Source of the DNA: Methylotenera oryzisoli_B
GTDB taxonomy: Bacteria; Pseudomonadota; Gammaproteobacteria; Burkholderiales; Methylophilaceae
Direction: 5' to 3'
Length of the DNA stretch: 64,000 nt
Assembly: GCA_965613685.1 (NCBI GenBank)
Contig: OZ277031.1
Location: forward strand, 1,612,001 to 1,676,000
Both the position numbers and the translations under genes were made by a program. The notes under the pieces were generated by a model. The model saw only the letters and a list, made by a program, of their open reading frames with translations, was not told the origin of the DNA and did not search any database. Below are positions 16,489-24,137 of the stretch, one piece after another. Position 1 is the stretch's first letter. Every line of letters starts with the position of its first letter.

Positions 16489-16826
16489 ATCGTATTCAGT
16501 AATAATTTAACTATATTTTCTAATTTAGCCAGCATGAATTAACCCCGTTTTATTTTTCATAATACTCTTTTCAAACTGGGATGTGATTTGCTGTTTTTTG
16601 TACCCAGTGAGGTACATCTTACGATTCAACTTACAGTCGGTCATACCCCCCCCCCACAAGGTTGAGCTAGGATCTTTTGACCCTTTTCTACCTATCACCT
16701 AAAACTACATTTGTAGTTATATTGAAAGTTACCAATATACCGAGTAAGGTTAGAATTAATTTTTAATACAATCGATTCAGCACCAGTTTAAGATAGCTTA
16801 TGTAATCACGAACAGGCATATATTTC
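16489..16826 (+). other. Non-coding gap between the Sel1 and GIY-YIG-like genes
   Basis: No convincing ORF. Contains a run of ten C at 16646-16655 and AATATACCGAGTAA (16734-16747), identical to 17752-17765 in the element 2 leader. AT-rich otherwise; it presumably holds the promoter of the next gene. Confidence 0.6.
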
Positions 16827-17309
16827 ATGCTTAATCCCTCTGACGACCTTGTCTTAAGCGCTCTATTTGATTCATCATCAGAGCTACGGCCGTTTACTCT
16901 TTCAAACATTAAAGATATCCCTTCTCACGGATCAATTATCTACACCGTATTTTTAGATAAGTCAGAGTTTATTTACGTTGGAATAGGTGGGCTATCTGGC
17001 AAATCTGTTTTAGATAGAAATCCACAAAGCCGAATTCGTCAACACACACAAGGCACTCGAAGTGGTGACCAGTTTTGCATCTATATTCAAGATTTCTATG
17101 TATTGCCAACATTGCTTGGCCAACCCTATACACCAGTAAAAGGTCGCCTAGATAGATTAACCAAAGAATTTATCCGAACAAGGTTAAGCTATAGGTATGC
17201 TGTCATTCAATCAAACGATAGTGATAAAGTTGTCCGAAGGCTTGAGCGTGAGCTGCAGTCAGGACAACATGGTCATGGAATCCCTAAATTAAATGGAATG
17301 CCTAAGTGA
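16827..17309 (+). CDS. GIY-YIG-like nuclease family protein
   Basis: 160 residues. IIYTVFL (37-43) and EFIYVGIGG (47-55) correspond to the GIY and YIG strands, followed by SRIRQH (68-73) and RSGDQFCIYIQD (78-89), a set seen in a group of small GIY-YIG-domain proteins. The first motif is IYT and not GIY. The predicted role is a DNA endonuclease; activity is uncertain because the catalytic Glu cannot be placed with confidence. Its TGA overlaps the GTG of the truncated HNH-HIT frame (GTGA), so the two were once translationally coupled. Confidence 0.7.
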   Translation: MLNPSDDLVLSALFDSSSELRPFTLSNIKDIPSHGSIIYTVFLDKSEFIYVGIGGLSGKSVLDRNPQSRIRQHTQGTRSGDQFCIYIQDFYVLPTLLGQPYTPVKGRLDRLTKEFIRTRLSYRYAVIQSNDSDKVVRRLERELQSGQHGHGIPKLNGMPK

Positions 17310-17395
17310 CTGCTTTCGATAAATTAAGGAAGTTCATCATAAAAGACATGCGAACATCGCATATCTATCAATCCACTGAGCTACAGCCACCATAG
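17306..17395 (+). pseudogene. 5' remnant of an HNH-HIT gene cut by the element junction
   Basis: From GTG 17306 the frame reads MTAFDKLRKF then IIKDMRTSHIYQ, against MTTFDELKKF then IIKDMRTSHIYQ in the intact gene at 19551. Homology stops at CAATCC (17374), where the left-end repeat begins; the frame then ends at TAG 17393 inside the repeat. About 300 codons are missing. Confidence 0.9.
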
Positions 17396-17546
17396 GGACT
17401 GAAACCTTACTGGTCCGCCATCTCTATATTTTCATCAATAAATTTTAACCGTCTGTCCTACTCAAAAAAGGACAAAAATAGGACAAACCTATTCACTAAA
17501 CTACGAGGTAATTATATCGTGACATCAATGTAAATAACCATAATTA
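17369..17546 (+). repeat. Left-end direct repeat, copy 2
   Basis: Second copy of the 10195-10372 repeat. Here the sequence before CAATCC is the broken HNH-HIT gene and not the tRNA-His 3' half, so this is an element-element junction and not a chromosomal attachment site. Confidence 0.95.
17469..17486 (+). promoter_or_regulatory. Putative integrase arm-type sites, left end of element 2
   Basis: AGGACA at 17469 and 17480, 11 bp apart, within the second left-end repeat. Confidence 0.5.
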
Positions 17547-18135
17547 TTTGCCCGAATTAAAATACCTACTGGATACTTGGGATTTAGACAGAAGAATATT
17601 TACAGCCATTGACAACAAGAACAATCGATACCAAATTATTACAAATAACAGCTTCTTCTAGAAGTGGTTTGAGTCGGAGACGGTCATCAACTAGAATTAG
17701 GTTGTATGAATGTCTGACTGGTGTACCACATAGCACACTGTTAAAGATCTGAATATACCGAGTAATACATTGATTATAAAATGAAATACTTAACTAGCCG
17801 CTATAACAATATAGTAATCTTTCAATATCAAATCTAACACTCAAAGTAAGATTAAAACACCAAGAGGTTTAGCTGGAAATTGAGTAACGTTGACGAAGAG
17901 CCAAGCTATCACTAATGTGAGGGATTTTATCCCGAACCCTGCTTTTTGCATTCCTTAGGATTTGTAGAGTTAGCGTGAGATTTACTTTATGCTTACTATG
18001 AAGATCTTTGACATTACTCAGTCTAAGGATAAATCTAAAAACCTAATGGTAGTTTTACTTTTAGCGTTACTAAGAAATAGAGAATAGTATTAGTTATTAG
18101 TTTGAGTATATATAAGGATGTAAATACACACAATA
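17547..18135 (+). other. Non-coding leader of element 2 upstream of its polymerase
   Basis: 589 bp, AT-rich. A short open frame from TTG 17549 (about 37 codons, LPELKYLLDTW at its start, stop near 17660) may be a relic, without other support. Also present are GACTGGTGTACCAC (17716), AATATACCGAGTAA (17752) and ATTGATTA (17769), partly shared with element 1. It may contain a replication origin or regulator binding site; I see no iterons. Confidence 0.5.
17716..17785 (+). promoter_or_regulatory. Shared leader motif upstream of the element 2 polymerase
   Basis: GACTGGTGTACCAC at 17716 and ATTGATTA at 17769, in the same order as 10457 and 10501 in element 1. The two blocks are 53 bp apart here and 44 bp in element 1. 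Confidence 0.35.
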
Positions 18136-19521
18136 ATGGATAAATCCACAGAACATCAGGGGTATAGGGAACCTGAGTTTAGCAACGTAACCTTTCTCTC
18201 CATTGAAAGCTATTCTGAGCATCCTGAAGTGTATACGGCAGCAGCAATGCTGTTTGATAATTTCCGTTCAGATAAAAAGCAAGTAAGGAATCCAGATAAG
18301 TACCCAAGAGACGCAAAGAAACTTATCGCCTCACTTTGGTTGCATGACGGTTTGTTTAGGTTTACCACTAAAAACTCACACTTTAGTAAAGGTAAGCGTA
18401 AGCAAGTTTGGCTAACGAATAGGGTATTGGATTTATTTAAATGCGCCATAAATATTGGTTGGGTTGAGCTGGTCGTTAAGGCGGTTCCACCCGATGTAGC
18501 AAAGAACGGCATTGGGTTGGCAGCAATTTATACAGTCACAGACTTATTTAAATCCCTACTTGTCCATTTATCCAATACAGATATAACGTTAAATCCTGAC
18601 TTGCCTTGCATTGTTCGCAAAGACAAGAATAAGGTAATCATTGAGGAAGATGCTGAGTTTTACGAATCAAATAAGTACAAGAAGTTTCAGAAGTTAATTG
18701 CCGGGCATTTGAACTGCCTGAAATCGCATAATGCTTGCTGGGCTAATGGTACGCCCATTCTTCCAATGGATCTTAGATTGACAAGGATTTTTAACGTTGA
18801 TTTTAGTCATGGCGGGAGGTTTTATTGTAACTTTCAGAACAATCCAAAGATTATTAGAAATAGCATCACCATTGATGGAAAGTCAGTTGGCAGCCTAGAC
18901 ATAACACAATGTCACCCCATGCTGATTTTAAGAATGTATAAGGGCAAACCATCGGAGGATGGGTTTTTTAGTAGGCTTAATGAGGACGTTTACCAAGTTA
19001 ATGGGTTTGCCAATTTAGATAGAAGCATTCGCAAGAAAGCAGTGAACACCCTTTTTAATGCACCAACAGAGAAATCCGCAATCAAGTCCCTTCGCAACAC
19101 GCATTGGTGGATTGATGGCTTCACTAATGGCATCGAGATTGAAACTTATAAATCCAAAAAGAAGCGTCATGGTGAGCCTATTTTCAGGAGCGATGTGGAA
19201 ATTAAAAAATTTATAGCAGCATTTAAGTTTTATCACCCTGACTTTGCTAACGTTATTGGCACTGGCATTGGATTAGCGCTTCAAGGATTTGATGGTTCTG
19301 TCACAAATAATGTTTTATCAATTTCAAAGCAAGTTGGATTACCAATAATCCCAATTCATGAAGAATATCTTGTGGCTGAAGACAACAAGCACGCTTTAAT
19401 TGAAATATTAAGATTTGCAATTAGGAAGACACTAAAAGAAAAAGGGCAGTATGGCTTCGTTATGGCAAAGTGGGTTGACTCGCAGGGCAATAAATCTAAA
19501 GTAAAAATTTCTTTGGCTTAA
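18136..19521 (+). CDS. TV-Pol-like superfamily A polymerase/primase, element 2
   Basis: 461 residues, overall divergent from the element 1 protein but with the same motif order: RIF (217-219), GGRFY (226-230), NFQNNP, then SLDITQCHPML (253-263) as motif A with Asp255 and the His-Pro pair, RSIRKKAVNTLFNA (296-309) as motif B helix, ALQGFDGSVTNNVL (381-394), and IPIHEEYLV (405-413) as motif C with His408-Glu409-Glu410. The Asp normally found after His in motif C is Glu here. The N-terminal 210 residues are unassigned. ATG 18136 is the first in frame. Probably the element's replication protein; TV-Pol membership is by motif reading. Confidence 0.65.
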   Translation: MDKSTEHQGYREPEFSNVTFLSIESYSEHPEVYTAAAMLFDNFRSDKKQVRNPDKYPRDAKKLIASLWLHDGLFRFTTKNSHFSKGKRKQVWLTNRVLDLFKCAINIGWVELVVKAVPPDVAKNGIGLAAIYTVTDLFKSLLVHLSNTDITLNPDLPCIVRKDKNKVIIEEDAEFYESNKYKKFQKLIAGHLNCLKSHNACWANGTPILPMDLRLTRIFNVDFSHGGRFYCNFQNNPKIIRNSITIDGKSVGSLDITQCHPMLILRMYKGKPSEDGFFSRLNEDVYQVNGFANLDRSIRKKAVNTLFNAPTEKSAIKSLRNTHWWIDGFTNGIEIETYKSKKKRHGEPIFRSDVEIKKFIAAFKFYHPDFANVIGTGIGLALQGFDGSVTNNVLSISKQVGLPIIPIHEEYLVAEDNKHALIEILRFAIRKTLKEKGQYGFVMAKWVDSQGNKSKVKISLA

Positions 19522-19550
19522 TGCATAAATATATGGAGTACTGATCTCAA

Positions 19551-20546
19551 TTGACTACATTCGATGAGCTAAAGAAATTCATCATTAAGGATATGAGAAC
19601 CTCTCACATCTATCAACCTGTTATGCTCATTGAATTACTCAAAAACAATGGCAAGAGAACAGTAACTGAAATAGCAAAAGCCTTCGTTAATCGAGATCCT
19701 ACTCAAGTTGAGTATTACTCAAACGTCGTCAAGAACATGGTCGGTCAAGTGCTGACAAAGAACAGAGGTATCACTTACAAAGAAGGTGAAACATACCACC
19801 TATCAGGCATTCGTGACTTAAGTGAGTTTGAACGTGAAGAGCTAATTCAACTATGCCAACAACGACTAGAAGGGTATGAAGCAAAGCGTGGCGAAGCTAT
19901 GTGGGAGCATCGCAGACGGGGTCATGAACCTATCAGCGGCTCTATTCGCTATGAAGTATTAAAGCGGGCAGAATTTAGATGTGAGTTATGTGGTATATCT
20001 GCAGAAGAAAAGAGTTTAGAGGTTGATCACATTCATCCAAAGAGCCTGGGCGGTAAAGATGACTTATCCAACTACCAAGCACTTTGTTATTCATGTAATG
20101 CGTCTAAAGGAAATAGAGATTCTACTGACTTCCGTGATTTAAATACACAATATGAACATCGAGTAGAAGATTGTCTTTTCTGTAATACCCAACTAGACGA
20201 TCGCGGACCCATCATTGATGAGAACGCATTGGCCTATGTAATTCGTGATGGGTACCCTGTAACGCAATATCATTCATTGTTTATACCAAAGCGTCATGTT
20301 GCAGATTACTTCGGCCTTACACAGGCAGAAATCAATGCGATTAATCAACTCATCAAAATACAGAAGCAATTATTAGATGAAAATGACGCAACTATTGATG
20401 GTTACAACCTTGGAATGAACTGTGGTGAATCAGCAGGACAAACAGTTTTCCACTGCCATTTACATTTAATACCACGACGTAAAGGTGACGTAGAAAGTCC
20501 TAGAGGTGGAGTTCGACATATTATTAATGGTAAGGGTAGCTATTAA
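19551..20546 (+). CDS. HNH nuclease-HIT domain fusion protein
   Basis: 331 residues in three parts. Residues 1-130 are a helical domain without a name I know. Residues 144-190 are an HNH site: CELC (144-147), VDHIHP (His160), Asn174, CYSC (179-182). Residues 208-310 are a HIT domain: CLFC (208-211), HSLFIPKRH and the catalytic HCHLH (301-305). HIT proteins hydrolyse or transfer nucleotides, and HNH proteins cut DNA, so a nucleotide-linked defence or DNA-processing role is plausible. Start is TTG 19551 after GGAG; the remnant at 17306 starts at the same residue with GTG, which supports it. It follows the polymerase gene by 29 bp. Confidence 0.85.
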   Translation: MTTFDELKKFIIKDMRTSHIYQPVMLIELLKNNGKRTVTEIAKAFVNRDPTQVEYYSNVVKNMVGQVLTKNRGITYKEGETYHLSGIRDLSEFEREELIQLCQQRLEGYEAKRGEAMWEHRRRGHEPISGSIRYEVLKRAEFRCELCGISAEEKSLEVDHIHPKSLGGKDDLSNYQALCYSCNASKGNRDSTDFRDLNTQYEHRVEDCLFCNTQLDDRGPIIDENALAYVIRDGYPVTQYHSLFIPKRHVADYFGLTQAEINAINQLIKIQKQLLDENDATIDGYNLGMNCGESAGQTVFHCHLHLIPRRKGDVESPRGGVRHIINGKGSY

Positions 20547-20610
20547 TTATAGCTGCCTCAAAGCAGACATTAGATTTCGTCACTTCCGACCCATTGCAGA
20601 CATTCACCAC

Positions 20611-20636
20611 CAAACAAAAGACACCCGAAGGTGCCT
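20611..20636 (-). terminator. Bidirectional terminator between HNH-HIT and autotransporter genes
   Basis: GACACC (20620-20625), loop CGAA, GGTGCC (20630-20635). On the minus strand the stem is followed by TTTTGTTTG; on the plus strand by TCAGTTTTCTT. It lies between two convergent genes. Confidence 0.65.
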
Positions 20637-20660
20637 CAGTTTTCTTAATGTAAGATCTAA

Positions 20661-22208
20661 TTAGAACCCGATGGTGTAAGTACCATAAGCCGATGTAGTA
20701 CTGCTGTGACTAAAGGCTTCTTCTCGATACATCACACTAAAGGCTAGTTGCTGTCTCTTATCAATTGATACGGTAGTGCCAACACTTGCGACTGCTCTGG
20801 TCTTGTTGATGTCATTGTTAAATACAGTAGGTGTTAATCCAGTTATACCCGTAGCGGTGTAGTTAGCATGGCTATTATCCACATCATGTTCAACACCCAC
20901 ACTGCCATTTAGCGCGACTCTGTCTGTTAACTTACCAGCCCAACGAATACCAGCTAATAGTGAAACCTCAGATTGCTCAAGATTTGCATAGGTCAACGGC
21001 GCTGTCACAGTGCTGTCCGTTGCTTCTGTGTAGGCATCTGCTTTCACATTAGTATAGCGAGCGCCCGCATAAGGAGAAGCAATCCAACTACTTTGCATCT
21101 CAACCCCATAGCTACCTATAACAGAGATTGCTTTACTTGTTAGATTAGTTGAACCTGATCCTGCCTCGGAAGTTGCTACAACAGCACGAGTCACGGTCAT
21201 ATCTGCGTCATTGTAACCAGCAGCTAATTTTATTTGCGCACCTAAGCCATCTTGTCTAGCTTGCCAAACACCAAAGGCACCGAAGAGTGGATTATGTTGC
21301 TGTAGATGTATGCCTGTAGGCATAGAGGAGGAGATGCCTTGATCTAAATATGCGCCTACACGTACATTGTCATTCACACGGTAACTACCAATCACTAAAG
21401 CACCTGTGCTATCGCCTGTAGGGGTATTCGTATTGCTATAACGACCACCAGTAGAGATACAAAGACCACGCGTATCAAACAGTGAACAGTCATAACTCAA
21501 ACCATTGTTGATAATCGAGGTTTGTAGATTGAAGGCACCTTGTAGGGATGCTAGGTTGTTAGTGAGGGATGTTTGGGTGTCGGGGAGGAAAGTAGTTACA
21601 GGGATATAAAAATCAAAAATTTGATCAGAATAATCTAGAGTGCCAAATGCATCACTGCTGACCGTTAAATTATTAATATTTGAAAAGCTTAATATCCCTT
21701 TTCCCCAAGAGCTGCCGCTTAAAGAACTTCCTGTTAATGACCAACCGCTCAATCCAGAAACTATGGTAGGAGCTTGGCTAAATACATACGTGTAGTTAGA
21801 TCTAAAATATATTAAGTACATATAAACTGAAGTGGGCTTAGAAAAGCTAACTGTAAAATTGTCATTTACATTATATGCAAGCCATTGTTTCCCCGTTGCA
21901 GGAGCAGGGTTATAGTTTGTACTATCTTCAGTTACAGATAGCCATGAATCGCTAGGGGTCAAGCTTGGGCTATTAAGCCCGCTTATACTAAATGTGGAGT
22001 CCCCAACGGAGCCGCTATTTGCGTCTGTCCATTCAGCAAAATCTGCTTTAGCAAGCCCAGGCAAGAGAGTGGCTGCTAGGGCAGATAGAAAGCTAGATAA
22101 AGTTATTGATTTTTTAAGTATGCTTTTTGAGGATCTAACTGAATATATTTTATATTTATAAATGATTGTACATACAATTGAAAATAACTGAATTATTCGT
22201 GTGTTCAT
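20661..22208 (-). CDS. Autotransporter beta-barrel domain protein
   Basis: 515 residues. Long n-region then hydrophobic signal ending GLAKA (about residue 56), as in extended autotransporter signals. Residues 57-215 are a Ser/Thr/Asn-rich beta passenger with no recognised domain. From about 240 to the end comes a barrel domain (ALVIGSYRVNDNVRVGAYLD, GVEHDVDN) ending YGTYTIGF, with the terminal Phe required for outer membrane insertion. It would display or secrete a short passenger. It is island cargo, convergent with HNH-HIT and upstream of nothing in its direction. Role unknown. Confidence 0.85.
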   Translation of the reverse strand: MNTRIIQLFSIVCTIIYKYKIYSVRSSKSILKKSITLSSFLSALAATLLPGLAKADFAEWTDANSGSVGDSTFSISGLNSPSLTPSDSWLSVTEDSTNYNPAPATGKQWLAYNVNDNFTVSFSKPTSVYMYLIYFRSNYTYVFSQAPTIVSGLSGWSLTGSSLSGSSWGKGILSFSNINNLTVSSDAFGTLDYSDQIFDFYIPVTTFLPDTQTSLTNNLASLQGAFNLQTSIINNGLSYDCSLFDTRGLCISTGGRYSNTNTPTGDSTGALVIGSYRVNDNVRVGAYLDQGISSSMPTGIHLQQHNPLFGAFGVWQARQDGLGAQIKLAAGYNDADMTVTRAVVATSEAGSGSTNLTSKAISVIGSYGVEMQSSWIASPYAGARYTNVKADAYTEATDSTVTAPLTYANLEQSEVSLLAGIRWAGKLTDRVALNGSVGVEHDVDNSHANYTATGITGLTPTVFNNDINKTRAVASVGTTVSIDKRQQLAFSVMYREEAFSHSSTTSAYGTYTIGF

Positions 22209-22611
22209 TAAAGCACCACCTAATCATTGATAAGCTATAAAAGTCTTAAGTGATTAGCGATATTTGGCTTTAATTTCTCACAAGAATTAGGCGAAATATA
22301 GCATATATACGGATTTATATATTAGAATTAATTTATTAATATCAATTTTATTAATTAGTATATAAATAATTTATAAGTATCAATTTTACGGGAGTTTGGG
22401 TTGAGCTTATGAGTGACTGCTATTGGCCCATTGCTGCCACATAACACCTAAATCAAAGCATTCTAAAGCTGCCATTCAATTGTTTTTTCGTAATTCTGAA
22501 TGTGATTTACCTATAGATTATTGATTTCACTCCCTCATATGAACAGCAGGGTACATATCAATATTACTTGAACTACAAGAACCACCCCCCCCGGTATTTA
22601 AATTGCATTAC
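22209..22611 (-). other. Non-coding gap between integrase and autotransporter genes
   Basis: 403 bp, very AT-rich near 22300-22380 with long A/T stretches, plausible for the autotransporter promoter. A run of eight C lies at 22585-22592. No ORF or RNA gene is seen. Confidence 0.5.
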
Positions 22612-23586
22612 TTAACCCAATCTCTCAAGTAAATTTTCTACCCTTAGGTGGGTATAGCGTTGGAGCATTTGCAAAGTCTTATGTCCACTAATGCTGCCAA
22701 CCTCCATGACATTCAGGCCTTTCTCAAACAATCTAGTAATGGCTTCGTGTCTAAGGTCATGGAAATGTAAATCTTTAATCGTAGCTCTTTTACAGGCACG
22801 AATAAATGCATAAGTAATAGCATGAGCAGTCATACCGAATAAACGACCATCAAGTCGTCTAGGAATACTGCTTAAAATTTGCATTGCAACAGAGGATAGA
22901 GGTACAAATCTATTTTCCCCATTCTTAGTTTCTTTAAGCTCTAATACCCGCTTGTTAAAATCCACGGCCTTCCATGTAAGTGAGGCAATCTCACCTCTTC
23001 GCATACCAGTTTCTATGGCTAACCTTAAAATTGGTGATAGATCTAAAGAACCTGTATGTTTTATCAACAGCTGAACCTCATCATCACTAACTCTCCTTGC
23101 TCTTCCCTTAGGAAGGGCTGGCATCCGCATGTATTGAATTGGATTATCTAACGACTCAAATCCCCATTCGGATCTTGCCACAAAATATAAATGAGAAATA
23201 ATTGCAAATTCTAGCTTGAGTGTATTAGGGGATATGCCATGTTGAATGCGAGCATCTCGCCAACTAGCAAAATCAGAAGAACGGAGGGTAGATACAAAGC
23301 GTTTAGCTAAAGGACATCTCAGCCAAGCTTTAATCCGGTACGCTTCAACAGAAGAATGTTTCTTGTGGGGAGTGATTTCTTTAAGATAGCGAGTCAATAG
23401 CTCAGAAAAAACAGTAGTTTCTGCTGCAATACGACTAACGAACACACCTCTATCCATCTCAGACTCTAGAACTCTAGCCCAAGCGATACCTTCTGAACGT
23501 GTTGTGAATGTTTTAGATTGTTCGGGAAAACCCTTGCGTTGCACTCTTACCTGCCAAGCACCAGAACGCTTACGAAATGTTGCCAT
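22612..23586 (-). CDS. Tyrosine recombinase (integrase) of the island
   Basis: 324 residues from ATG 23586, preceded by GGAGAAG; a TTG 21 bases upstream is less likely. An N-terminal arm-binding part, a core-binding SAM-like domain, and a catalytic domain with Arg196 (TGMRRGEI), Lys221 (ETKNGENR), HDLR (His276, Arg279), His302 (SGHKTL) and Tyr311 (RYTHL) make the catalytic set complete. It would catalyse integration and excision at tRNA-His, whose 3' end lies 101 bp upstream of the gene start. The paired AGGACA sites sit between them. No excisionase is recognised. Confidence 0.95.
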   Translation of the reverse strand: MATFRKRSGAWQVRVQRKGFPEQSKTFTTRSEGIAWARVLESEMDRGVFVSRIAAETTVFSELLTRYLKEITPHKKHSSVEAYRIKAWLRCPLAKRFVSTLRSSDFASWRDARIQHGISPNTLKLEFAIISHLYFVARSEWGFESLDNPIQYMRMPALPKGRARRVSDDEVQLLIKHTGSLDLSPILRLAIETGMRRGEIASLTWKAVDFNKRVLELKETKNGENRFVPLSSVAMQILSSIPRRLDGRLFGMTAHAITYAFIRACKRATIKDLHFHDLRHEAITRLFEKGLNVMEVGSISGHKTLQMLQRYTHLRVENLLERLG

Positions 23587-23600
23587 CTGCTTCTCCAAAA

Positions 23601-23618
23601 AGGACAAGAGAAGGACAA
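23601..23618 (+). promoter_or_regulatory. Putative integrase arm-type sites beside attR
   Basis: AGGACA at 23601 and 23612, 11 bp apart, just upstream of the integrase start and overlapping its likely promoter. Same motif and spacing as at both left ends; autoregulation by the integrase would follow if it binds here. Confidence 0.5.
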
Positions 23619-23686
23619 AGGGTTATTTTCAACACTAAGGGCAATGACCCCATGTTGATAACTTATTGATTTACTATGAGAAAATT

Positions 23687-23763
23687 TGGGGTGGCTGATG
23701 GGGCTCGAACCCACGACAACAGGAATCACAATCCTGGACTCTACCAACTGAGCTACAGCCACC
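23687..23763 (-). tRNA. tRNA-His (GTG), attachment site (attR side)
   Basis: Complete cloverleaf on the minus strand with the extra 5' G (-1), acceptor GTGGCTG/CAGCCAC, anticodon GTG in loop TTGTGAT, discriminator C and encoded CCA. The 3' half is duplicated at 10153-10200. It is the first of a His-Arg-Pro cluster. Confidence 0.97.
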
Positions 23764-23780
23764 ATAGAGACTCTAAAACA

Positions 23781-23857
23781 TGGTCTGCCCGACAGGAATC
23801 GAACCTGTAACCCCCAGCTTAGAAGGCTGGTGCTCTATCCGGTTGAGCTACGGGCAG
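23781..23857 (-). tRNA. tRNA-Arg (TCT)
   Basis: Acceptor CTGCCCG/CGGGCAG, anticodon loop TTCTAAG with TCT, T arm ACAGG/CCTGT, encoded CCA. Reads AGA/AGG. Seventeen bases from tRNA-His. Confidence 0.95.
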
Positions 23858-23959
23858 ATTAGGGTTACACGGGTAATATACGGTGCCATGAGTCACATCA
23901 TATAAAACTTTTCGGGCTGACTTTTAATAAAGCAACTGAGTAATTCAATTGCAAAATGT

Positions 23960-24036
23960 TGGTCGGCGTGGAGAGATTCGAACTCCCGACATCCTGCTCC
24001 CAAAGCAGGCGCGCTACCAGGCTACGCTACACGCCG
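23960..24036 (-). tRNA. tRNA-Pro (TGG)
   Basis: Acceptor CGGCGTG/CACGCCG, anticodon stem CCTGC/GCAGG with loop TTTGGGA (TGG), encoded CCA. Reads CCN codons. Confidence 0.95.
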
Positions 24037-24137
24037 AAGGGCAGAAATATACTGCAATCCGAGCTTTAGGTCAATTCTAATATGTTAAAATGTGGTTTTA
24101 TTTTTAATAATTATTCAATATTAAGCAGCCCTATTCG

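Larger units (their letters stand above)
10201..17374. mobile_element. Element 1 (integrase-less, right end truncated)
   Basis: Runs from the crossover point after CAATCC in attL to the junction with element 2. Content: left-end repeat, TV-Pol-like gene, vWA-like/membrane pair, DUF6804-like, thermonuclease, Sel1 protein, GIY-YIG-like gene, and the first 23 codons of an HNH-HIT gene. It has no integrase, so it depended on element 2 or lost its own right end. Confidence 0.8.
17375..23686. mobile_element. Element 2 (with integrase, apparently complete)
   Basis: Left-end repeat, leader, TV-Pol-like gene, HNH-HIT gene, autotransporter, tyrosine integrase, then tRNA-His. About 6.3 kb. Because it has both the left-end repeat and an integrase beside the tRNA it may still be excisable, but its left junction lies in element 1's HNH-HIT gene and not in a tRNA 3' half. 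Confidence 0.8.
10153..23690. mobile_element. Genomic island in tRNA-His made of two tandem polymerase-bearing elements
   Basis: Bounded on the right by intact tRNA-His with an adjacent tyrosine integrase pointing away from it, and on the left by a copy of the tRNA 3' half (about 48 bp of tRNA sequence, about 53 bp with flank). Inside, a 178-bp left-end repeat occurs twice (10195, 17369), each followed by a superfamily-A-like polymerase gene, so there are two related elements in tandem. The DNA is clearly more AT-rich than the flanks. There are no capsid, tail, portal or terminase genes and no conjugation genes, so this is neither a prophage nor an ICE; satellite-like or plasmid-like integrative elements are the nearest description. 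Confidence 0.9.

Noticed and set aside
10195..17546. The 178-bp repeats as copies of an insertion sequence.
   Set aside because: No transposase and no terminal inverted repeats; the start of the repeat is tRNA-derived, which fits site-specific integration.
10553..19521. The two polymerase-like genes as ordinary plasmid Rep or phage replication initiators.
   Set aside because: No winged-helix Rep, HUH or AAA motifs are present, while motifs A and C of superfamily A polymerases can be placed in both.
16611..22592. GGTACAT followed 35 bp later by a poly-C run, seen at 16611/16646 and 22550/22585, one in each element.
   Set aside because: Apart from the heptamer and the C run the 35-bp stretches match little better than chance, so I do not claim a shared element.
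10153..23690. Prophage or ICE.
   Set aside because: No terminase, portal, capsid, tail, lysis, relaxase or type IV secretion genes occur in the interval.
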